In this document: one piece after another, positions 53,265 through 59,349 of the stretch | Layout: every line of letters starts with the position of its first letter | Numbering within the stretch: position 1 is the first letter of the stretch | Assembly (NCBI GenBank): GCA_027459845.1 | Contig: DAIDGS010000160.1 | Coordinates: forward strand, 1 to 59,349 | DNA length: 59,349 nt | Direction of reading: 5' to 3' | Origin: Vulcanimicrobiota bacterium | Lineage (GTDB): Bacteria > Vulcanimicrobiota > Vulcanimicrobiia > Vulcanimicrobiales > Vulcanimicrobiaceae | The notes under the pieces: model-generated | Database searches by the model: none | What the model saw: the letters and a program-made list of their open reading frames with translations, nothing else | What the model was told of the DNA's origin: nothing | Made by a program: the position numbers and the translations under genes

Positions 53265-54044
53265 GTGCCTTCGATCCGTCTCGATGCCGCCGTCGCCGAA
53301 CGTATCGGCGTGACGCGCTCGCACGCGCGCAGCCTGATCATGGAGGGACGCGTGCGCGTCGGCGGCACGGTGGTCACCAAAGCCGGCCAGAGCGTGCGTC
53401 CCGACGCCGCGATCGACGTCGCGCAGCCGCGCCGTTTCGCGAGTCGTGGCGGCGAGAAGCTCGAGGCCGCCTTGATCGCCTTCGGCATCGACGTCGCCGG
53501 CGTGCAGGCGCTCGACGTCGGCGCGTCGACCGGCGGCTTTACCGACGCGCTGCTGCAGCGCGGGGCGGCCGCGGTGACGGCGCTCGACGTCGGATACGGG
53601 CAACTCGACTGGCGGCTGCGCGGCGATCCGCGCGTGCGCGTGATCGAGCGCACCAACTTTCGGCATCTGCCCGACGATGCGTTTCCCGACGGCTTCGATC
53701 TGATCGCGATCGACGCGTCGTTCATCTCGTTGCGGATGTTGGTACCGCGCGCGCTCGTCTACCTGCGTCCGCACGGCCGGATCGTGGCGCTGGTCAAACC
53801 GCAGTTCGAAGCCGGGCGCGAGGCGGTCGCGCGCGGTGGCGTGGTGCGCGACGCGGCCGTGCATCGCACCGTCCTGCGGACGTTGCGCGACGATTTGGCC
53901 CGGCTCGGTGCGATCGTCCGCGCGGCGATCCCGTCGCCGCTGGTTGGGCCGGCCGGCAACCGCGAGTTTCTGATCGCGATCGAGCGCCACGGTGAGGCGC
54001 TCGACGACGCCGCGCTCGACGCCGCGGTCGAGGCGGCCCCATGA
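53265..54044 (+). CDS. tlyA: TlyA-family rRNA methyltransferase
   Basis: A 259-residue protein with an N-terminal S4 domain (PSIRLDAAVAERIGVTRSHA, about residues 2-60) and an FtsJ-type SAM-dependent methylase domain (VQALDVGASTGGFTDALLQR, AVTALDVGYGQLDW, LVKPQFEAGREAV). Homologues 2'-O-methylate 16S and 23S rRNA; mycobacterial TlyA also affects capreomycin sensitivity. The GTG at 53265 is inferred from the domain start; no ribosome site is visible, and the frame runs open upstream through xseB. It overlaps nadK by 4 bases. Confidence 0.9.
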   Translation: MPSIRLDAAVAERIGVTRSHARSLIMEGRVRVGGTVVTKAGQSVRPDAAIDVAQPRRFASRGGEKLEAALIAFGIDVAGVQALDVGASTGGFTDALLQRGAAAVTALDVGYGQLDWRLRGDPRVRVIERTNFRHLPDDAFPDGFDLIAIDASFISLRMLVPRALVYLRPHGRIVALVKPQFEAGREAVARGGVVRDAAVHRTVLRTLRDDLARLGAIVRAAIPSPLVGPAGNREFLIAIERHGEALDDAALDAAVEAAP

Positions 54045-54901
54045 GCGCCGCACCGGAAACCGTCGCACTCTACATCGATTCCGCGCGCGAGCACGCCCGC
54101 AGCATGGCGGCGCGCATCGAGGCGAGCTTTCGCCGCAGCGGCGCGCAAGTCGTGGTCGTGCCGGCCGAGCGCGGTACGGCCGAGCCCGCCGCCGCAGCGG
54201 CGATCGCCGGGGCGAAAGTCTTGATCGCAATCGGCGGCGACGGAACGCTGCTGCGCGCGGCGCGCGCCGCGGTCGACGTCGCCGTGCCGTTGCTGGGCGT
54301 GAACACCGGACGCTTGGGTTTCTTGACCGAGCTCGATCAGGACGATCCGCGCTTGGACGCGCTTCCCGAGTTGGTCGGCAGCGGGCTGATCGTGCGTCCG
54401 CGTATCGCGCTGGCCGCGTCGTACGAAGGGCGCACGTTCTTCGCGCTCAACGACGTCGTCGTGCGCAAGGGTGAGGTGTCGCGCATCGTGCCCTTTGGAC
54501 TGCGCTTCGACGACGACGCAGCCAGCAACATTCCGGCCGACGGCATCTGCGTGGCTACGCCAACCGGATCGACGGCCTACTTCCTCTCGGCCGGTGGATC
54601 GATCATCTCACCCGGCGTCGATGCCTTCGGCGTCGTTCCGCTGCTGCCGCATACGCTCTTCTCGCGCCCGCTGATCGTCGGTGCGGATTCGCGCATCGAA
54701 ATCACCTGCGATTCGCAGATCGCGCAAGCGCACCTCGAGTGCGACGGCGACGTTCTGGCCGACATCGCGCCGGGTTCGAGCGTGACCATAGGGCGCTATC
54801 CCAAGCCGGTGCTCTTTGCGCGCGTCTCGCCGTTCCACTTCTTCGAGCGGCTCGAGGCCAAGATGCTCTGGGGGGTTTCCATCAAGGACCGCCCGCGGTA
54901 G
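54041..54901 (+). CDS. nadK: NAD kinase
   Basis: A 286-residue enzyme making NADP from NAD. The kinase signature GGDGTLLRAARA begins at residue 65, NTGRLGFLTE follows, and TPTGSTAYFLSAGGSIISP is the second conserved loop with the NAD-binding residues. ATG 54041 overlaps the tlyA stop. recN begins 16 bases after its end. Confidence 0.95.
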   Translation: MSAAPETVALYIDSAREHARSMAARIEASFRRSGAQVVVVPAERGTAEPAAAAAIAGAKVLIAIGGDGTLLRAARAAVDVAVPLLGVNTGRLGFLTELDQDDPRLDALPELVGSGLIVRPRIALAASYEGRTFFALNDVVVRKGEVSRIVPFGLRFDDDAASNIPADGICVATPTGSTAYFLSAGGSIISPGVDAFGVVPLLPHTLFSRPLIVGADSRIEITCDSQIAQAHLECDGDVLADIAPGSSVTIGRYPKPVLFARVSPFHFFERLEAKMLWGVSIKDRPR

Positions 54902-54917
54902 AGGTATCGCGCAGAGC

Positions 54918-56582
54918 ATGCTGCGGCAGTTGGAGATCGTCGATTACGGCCTGATCGAGCGCGCCGAGATCGCCTTCGGGGACGGTGCCACCGTGTTCAC
55001 GGGTGAGACCGGTTCGGGCAAGACGATGCTGCTGGGGGCGCTCGGATTCGCGCTCGGTGAACGTGCCGAACCCGACGTGGTCCGTGCGGGAGCCGCGAAG
55101 GCCGTCGTGACGCTGCGCTTCGATCCCGACCCGGCGCTGCGCCGGCAGTTGGACGCCGACGGCTTCGCACTCGATCCCGACGAGGACGCCACGATCGTGC
55201 GCGAGGTCGCGGTCGCCGGGCGTTCGGCGTTGCGGCTCAACGGCCGGCCGGCGACCGCCGCCTACGTGCGCGAGCTGGCCGCGTCGATCGCCGAAATCGT
55301 CGGCCAGCACGATGCGCAGCGTCTGCTGAGCGCGAACTTCCACCGGGACGCCCTCGATCGCTTCGGCGGCGCGGCGGCGCGGTCGGCCGCCGAAGCCGTG
55401 GCGCGCGCGCGCAGCGAACTCGACGCGTTGCTGGCGCAGGAGCGCGAGATCGAGCGTTCGGCCGCGACCGCGCACGAACGCGCCGTCGCGGCGCGCGCGT
55501 TGCTCGACGACGTCGAACCGGCGGCGTTGACGCTGGGCGAGGATCGGCAGGTGCGCGAGCGGTTGCGCGTGCTCGATGACGCCGAGCGCATCGGCGGCGC
55601 GCTGCGTCAAGCGCACGAAGCGCTGGCCGGCGACGAGGGCGGCGCGATCGGCGCCCTGGGTGCGGCGGCGCACGCCCTGCACGGGATTGCCGGCGTCGGC
55701 ACGGAGTTGGCGGCGTTGGCCGAGCGCACCACCGCGCTGCAGAGCGACGCACGCGACGTCGCGACCGCGATCGCGCGCGCGCTCGACGCCGTCGTCGACG
55801 ATCCGGTCGCACTCGAAGCGCTCAACGCGCGCTCCTCCGAGATCGAGCGCCTGACGCGACGCTACGGCGGTTCGATCGAGGCGGTGTTGGCCGCAGCGGA
55901 AGCCGCGCGGGCGACGCTCGATGCCGACGCCGACCGCGACGCTCAGGCTGCGGCGGCTACGGCCGCGATCGCGCGCGCCCGGCACGCGCTGGTCGGCGCG
56001 GCCGCCGAGCTCACGGCGATCCGCGCTGCGGCCGCGCGCGGGCTCGAAGCGAGCATCGGGCCCGAGCTCGCGGCGATGGCGCTCGGTTCGGCGCGCTTTT
56101 CCGTCGCGCTCGAACCGCTCGACGAGATCGGGGCGCACGGTGCCGAGCGCGTGCTCTTCAGCTTCGCGGCCAACGCGGGTCAGCCGCTTCGGCCGCTGGC
56201 GCGGGTCGCCTCGGGCGGCGAACGCGCGCGCGTGCTGCTGGGGCTGATCCTGACGATGACCGAACGCGACGACGGCGTCGCTCTGGTGTTCGACGAGGTC
56301 GATGCCGGAATCGGCGGCGCGACGGCCGTGGCGGTCGGGCAGCGCATCGCGCGCCTGGCGCAGGTCGCGCAGGTGCTGTGCATCACGCATCTCGCGCAGA
56401 TCGCGACCGCCGGCCGGCGCCACTACGTGCTGGAGAAACGCGAGGCGCGCGACGCCACGACGATCGGCGTGCGCGAACTCACCACGCCCGCCGAGCGCGA
56501 AGCGGAGATCGCCCGCATGCTTTCGGGCGAAGCGCACCCGGTCGCGCTGCAACACGCCCGTGCCCTATTAGAAGGTCGTTAG
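54918..56582 (+). CDS. recN: DNA repair protein RecN
   Basis: A 554-residue SMC-like ATPase of double-strand-break repair. The P-loop TGETGSGKTMLLGALGFAL starts at residue 28; QHDAQRLLSANFHRD, a central Ala/Arg-rich coiled coil (about 160-370), the ABC signature ASGGERARVLLGLIL and Walker B ALVFDEVDAGIGG follow. ATG 54918 matches the family start (MLRQLEIVDYGLIE). RecN is SOS-controlled in many bacteria, but I see no GAAC-N4-GTTC box before it; it lies inside the operon. Confidence 0.96.
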   Translation: MLRQLEIVDYGLIERAEIAFGDGATVFTGETGSGKTMLLGALGFALGERAEPDVVRAGAAKAVVTLRFDPDPALRRQLDADGFALDPDEDATIVREVAVAGRSALRLNGRPATAAYVRELAASIAEIVGQHDAQRLLSANFHRDALDRFGGAAARSAAEAVARARSELDALLAQEREIERSAATAHERAVAARALLDDVEPAALTLGEDRQVRERLRVLDDAERIGGALRQAHEALAGDEGGAIGALGAAAHALHGIAGVGTELAALAERTTALQSDARDVATAIARALDAVVDDPVALEALNARSSEIERLTRRYGGSIEAVLAAAEAARATLDADADRDAQAAAATAAIARARHALVGAAAELTAIRAAAARGLEASIGPELAAMALGSARFSVALEPLDEIGAHGAERVLFSFAANAGQPLRPLARVASGGERARVLLGLILTMTERDDGVALVFDEVDAGIGGATAVAVGQRIARLAQVAQVLCITHLAQIATAGRRHYVLEKREARDATTIGVRELTTPAEREAEIARMLSGEAHPVALQHARALLEGR

Positions 56583-56620
56583 GTGCGAATCAAAGCGTCG
56601 CGTTGCGGGTAGTGAGCAGT

Positions 56621-57163
56621 ATGCGGATGCGAACGATGGGATTTGGTCTGGTCGCGCTCACGATCGCGGCCCTCGTCCTCGGACTGGTCGGATGCTCGGC
56701 CGCGCAGGCGCGCGGCGTCGCCGCCACCACGCCGGTCTACATACACATGAACGGTGCGAACCACTTTCTCGAGCCGCTGGTCGCGGTGGCGCCCGGTCAG
56801 CCGGTCGTCTTCGTCAATCAGGATACCGGCGGCGCCCACACGATTGTCGGCTACGACCCGCTAACCGGCGCCAAGAATCCAGCGATTAACGGACTGGTGC
56901 AGCGCTCGAAGGGTGCCGGCCAGCCTGCCTCAACCTACACGGTGCGCTTCGCCAAGGCCGGTTTCTACAGCTACTACTGCTCGGTGCATGCGCGACTCGC
57001 CAAGACGTTCGGCGGCGCGGTGCAGCCGGCGTATCGCAACGGCGTCGGAGGGTTCAAAGGCGCGATGGCCGGCACGATCGTCGTGACCTCCGATCCGGCC
57101 TTACTGGCTGCCGACCCGCCCAGCACCAAGCTCGAGGAACTCCCAGGCTTCTTCGGCGGCTAG
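56621..57163 (+). CDS. Cupredoxin-like lipoprotein
   Basis: A 180-residue predicted lipoprotein with the lipobox LVGC (Cys25). The mature part resembles a plastocyanin/azurin-like cupredoxin: a strand with QPVVFVNQDTGGAHTIVG (H73) and a C-terminal FYSYYCSVHARL (C120, H123), three of the four usual type 1 copper ligands. The distal Met ligand is not evident after H123. It probably carries electrons or copper in the periplasm. ATG 56621 follows recN by 38 bases. A hairpin overlaps its stop. Confidence 0.8.
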   Translation: MRMRTMGFGLVALTIAALVLGLVGCSAAQARGVAATTPVYIHMNGANHFLEPLVAVAPGQPVVFVNQDTGGAHTIVGYDPLTGAKNPAINGLVQRSKGAGQPASTYTVRFAKAGFYSYYCSVHARLAKTFGGAVQPAYRNGVGGFKGAMAGTIVVTSDPALLAADPPSTKLEELPGFFGG

Positions 57164-57178
57164 CCCGCCGGGCTAGCC
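57158..57178. terminator. Bidirectional hairpin holding both stop codons
   Basis: GGCTAGCCC, loop GCC, GGGCTAGCC forms a perfect 9-bp stem. The TAG stop of the cupredoxin gene (57161-57163) lies in one arm and, on the other strand, the TAG stop of pyk (57175-57173) in the other. It is the only sequence between the two convergent genes and may act as terminator in both directions. Confidence 0.6.
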
Positions 57179-58606
57179 GATGGTGTGGATTTTGAGCACG
57201 TTGGTGCCGCCCGCCCCGACGGGAATTCCGGTCGTGAAGGCGATACAGTCGCCGGCCGAGACCAGGCCGGCGGCGACCATCTCGCGCTCGGTCATGTAGA
57301 TCAGCACGTCGAACGACGCGTAGGGCTCGATCAGCAGCGACTCGACGCCCCACACCAGCGCCAGACGGCGCGCCACGTGCGGGTCCGGGGTGAGTGCGAC
57401 GATGCGCGCCTGCGGGCGGAATGCCGCGATGTGGTGCGCGGTGTTGCCGGTGGTCGTTCCGGTGACGATGTAGGCGATGTCGAGTTCGGCGCTGGCGCGG
57501 GTCGCCGCCTCGGCGATCGAGGTCGCGATGGTGGGCTCGCCCGAGAGCCGGCGGTCGCGCAAGTTGGAGTGCGGATAGGTTTTTTCGACCTCGCGCGCGA
57601 TCTCGGCCATCGTGCGCACCGCTTCGGTGGGATAGGCGCCGCGCGCCGTTTCGCCCGAGAGCATCACCGCATCGGTGCCGTCTAAGATGGCGTTGGCGAC
57701 GTCGGTGGCCTCGGCGCGCGTCGGACGCGACGACGAAATCATCGACTCCAACATCTGCGTCGCCGTCACCACCGGCTTGCTGGCGCGGTTGCAGCGCGCG
57801 ATGATGTCCTTCTGCACCATCGGGACGGTTTGGATCGGCACTTCGGTTCCGAGATCGCCGCGCGCGACCATGATCGCATCGGCGGCTTTGACGATCGCGT
57901 CGAGATCCTCCAGCGCCTCGTGCTTCTCGATCTTGGCGATGACCGGCGTGTTCTTCCCGCGCTCGGCGATGAACGCTTTGACCTTCTTTACGTCGTCTGC
58001 CGAGCGTACGAACGAGATCGCGACGTAGTCGACCCCCTGCTCGAGTCCGAAGGCGAGAAACTCGAAGTCGCGCGGGGTCACCGACGTCACGTTGAGCGTC
58101 CCGTCGGGGTAGTTGATGCCCTGCGTTGAGCGCAGGTCGCCGCCGAACTCGACGGTGGTGCGGATCTCGGTCGAGGTCTTGTCGAGAATCCGCAACGTAA
58201 TCGCACCGTCCTGAAGGTAGATGCGGTTGCCGACGCTGACGTCGTTGGCCAGATCGGGGTAGTTGACGCCGACGCGCTCGGCCGTCCCTTCGACCGATGC
58301 GTCGGTCGTCAGCATGAAGGATGCACCGCGTTCGAGCCGCACCGAGGCTGCGTCGCCGGCCAGCCTCGCGGTGCGGACCTTCGGACCGGGAAGGTCTTGC
58401 AAGATCGCAACGTGGATGCCGAGATCGTGCGCGATCGCGCGCACGTCGCGCATGACCTGCGCGTGCTCGTCGGGAGTTCCGTGCGAGAAGTTCAAGCGCA
58501 CCACGTTCGCGCCCGCGATGAAGAGCGAACGCAGGATGGCGGGGTCACGCGACGCCGGGCCGACGGTCGCAATGATCTTCGTGCGTTTTTGTAGGATCGG
58601 TTCCAT
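57173..58606 (-). CDS. pyk: Pyruvate kinase
   Basis: A 477-residue glycolytic enzyme converting PEP and ADP to pyruvate and ATP. Diagnostic parts: KRTKIIATVGPAS near the start, FSHGTPDEH, VARGDLGTEVPIQTVPMVQK, and ATQMLESMISSSRPTRAEAT followed by DAVMLSGETARGAYP. The length is normal. The ATG at 58606 is preceded by no strong ribosome site. It stands alone, convergent to the cupredoxin gene and divergent from the truncated TonB-like gene. Confidence 0.97.
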   Translation of the reverse strand: MEPILQKRTKIIATVGPASRDPAILRSLFIAGANVVRLNFSHGTPDEHAQVMRDVRAIAHDLGIHVAILQDLPGPKVRTARLAGDAASVRLERGASFMLTTDASVEGTAERVGVNYPDLANDVSVGNRIYLQDGAITLRILDKTSTEIRTTVEFGGDLRSTQGINYPDGTLNVTSVTPRDFEFLAFGLEQGVDYVAISFVRSADDVKKVKAFIAERGKNTPVIAKIEKHEALEDLDAIVKAADAIMVARGDLGTEVPIQTVPMVQKDIIARCNRASKPVVTATQMLESMISSSRPTRAEATDVANAILDGTDAVMLSGETARGAYPTEAVRTMAEIAREVEKTYPHSNLRDRRLSGEPTIATSIAEAATRASAELDIAYIVTGTTTGNTAHHIAAFRPQARIVALTPDPHVARRLALVWGVESLLIEPYASFDVLIYMTEREMVAAGLVSAGDCIAFTTGIPVGAGGTNVLKIHTIG

Positions 58607-58671
58607 GGGGGAGTTCAGCTTGCGCGCCGGCGTCGGCAGGCTCCTGTCCGACCGTCCGTAAAGGAGCGCTC

Positions 58672-59349
58672 GTGAGCTTTCGGCGCGACCCTATCGACCG
58701 ACGGTATCCCGAGCGTCTGACCGCAAGTACCGTCGCCTCGCTCGTCTTGCACGCGCTCTTCGCCGTGCTGTTCTTTGCGGTTGCGCTGACGTCGTCCCAG
58801 CAGGGTGCCACCGAACGGGTTTCGGGTGCCGAGACGGTCACCTTCGAGCGGCGCTCGCCGGTGGTGCTGGCGCGCGCACCGGCGGCTCCGCAGGCCGCCG
58901 CACCGGTGCCGCACGTGCCGCGCATCGCGCCGTTGCGCCACGCGCCGGTCACGCAGCCGCGCGCGCAGCACCTGCCGCAGAACCTGCACGAGCTGGCGCG
59001 CAACGTCCCGAGCGCGCCGCCCAATCCGCGGCCGATCCCGCAGCGCAGCGCGCAACCGGCCCCGCAACCGACCCGGTTCGTGTACGAGCCGAATCCGGCC
59101 AACGCACTGCCGGCGGCGCCGCTGAGCATTCCGACGGTCGCCCCGCTGGCGGTCGCCGTATCGCCGCCACCGAGCGCGCGGCCGTCACCCGCTCCGACCG
59201 CGCGTCCGACCCGCGCGCCCAGTCCTCAACCGCCGGCACCAACCCGCGCCCCGAGCCCGAAGCCCGCGGTCGCCGCCGCCGTTCGTCCGACGCTGCGCCC
59301 CTCGCCGCTGCCGACCGCGGCGCCGCCGACCGCGCCGCCGCACGCAACG
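58672..59349 (+). CDS. TonB-like/proline-rich membrane protein (3' truncated)
   Basis: 226 residues are present before the window ends, without a stop. GTG 58672 has a perfect AAAGGAG at 58661-58667. A membrane segment at about residues 20-40 (TVASLVLHALFAVLFFAVAL) is followed by a very long Pro/Ala/Arg/Thr linker with PTRAPSP-like repeats. This layout matches the two TonB-like proteins at 36 kb; the C-terminal receptor-binding domain must lie beyond the window. It is probably a third TonB-type transducer, but without that domain this is inference. Confidence 0.7.
   Translation, partial: MSFRRDPIDRRYPERLTASTVASLVLHALFAVLFFAVALTSSQQGATERVSGAETVTFERRSPVVLARAPAAPQAAAPVPHVPRIAPLRHAPVTQPRAQHLPQNLHELARNVPSAPPNPRPIPQRSAQPAPQPTRFVYEPNPANALPAAPLSIPTVAPLAVAVSPPPSARPSPAPTARPTRAPSPQPPAPTRAPSPKPAVAAAVRPTLRPSPLPTAAPPTAPPHAT

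Overview
The window comes from a G+C-rich, densely coded bacterial chromosome. G+C is roughly two thirds by eye, GTG/TTG starts are frequent and ATGA/GTGA stop-start overlaps are everywhere. TonB, ExbB, ExbD, lipoproteins, signal peptides and a MacB-type pump point to a two-membrane (diderm) cell. The gene orders tilS-hpt-ftsH, accB-like-accC-nusB and xseA-xseB-tlyA-nadK-recN, plus a CGAAC-N4-GTTCG SOS operator, are typical of the Terrabacteria side of the tree. My best guess is a candidate phylum such as Eremiobacterota (WPS-2). This is inference, because the window has no rRNA or other taxonomic marker. I saw no tRNA, rRNA, CRISPR array, insertion sequence or prophage.

Layout. 1-8.7 kb: the tail of a phosphoesterase, a flavoprotein monooxygenase, then a minus-strand operon (HlyD-type adaptor, ABC ATPase, MacB-type permease, response regulator, histidine kinase, PaiB-like flavin protein), a cytochrome c and a secreted protein. 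8.8-17.7 kb: serS; moeA-hisC-phosphoesterase-thioesterase-smpB; a large lipoprotein; tilS-hpt. 17.7-24.6 kb: ftsH with two M16-like proteins lacking the zinc motif, then two glycosyltransferases. 24.6-28.5 kb: CPBP protease, rsmA and a G5/3D cell-wall protein with a long structured leader, opposite another glycosyltransferase. 28.5-32.7 kb: an SOS-type promoter driving an RNase H-like protein and a 3-methyladenine DNA glycosylase, then rho, a pseudouridine synthase and DAHP synthase. 32.8-37.4 kb: TonB system (secreted TonB-like/TPR protein, ExbB, two ExbD, two TonB). 37.4-41.4 kb: PilZ protein, UppP, a small membrane protein, a 422-bp gene-free stretch with a nested palindrome, and two genes encoding degenerate enzymes. 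41.4-47 kb: moaC-mogA-folC-folP-folB-folK facing a GAF/HD-GYP gene. 47-59.3 kb: AccB-like protein without the biotin lysine, accC with an apparent AUC start, nusB, PBP1A, xseAB, a small antisense gene, tlyA, nadK, recN, a cupredoxin lipoprotein, pyk and a truncated third TonB-like gene.

The genes form housekeeping modules (translation, pterin cofactors, cell wall, DNA repair) with sensory and envelope modules between them. The most notable points are the LexA-type operator inside a promoter upstream of a base-excision glycosylase, the lysine-less AccB-like protein beside accC, the AUC start of accC, an unlisted 56-residue zinc-finger-like gene antisense between xseB and tlyA, a possible c-di-AMP riboswitch, and the nested palindromic repeat at 39.1-39.3 kb.
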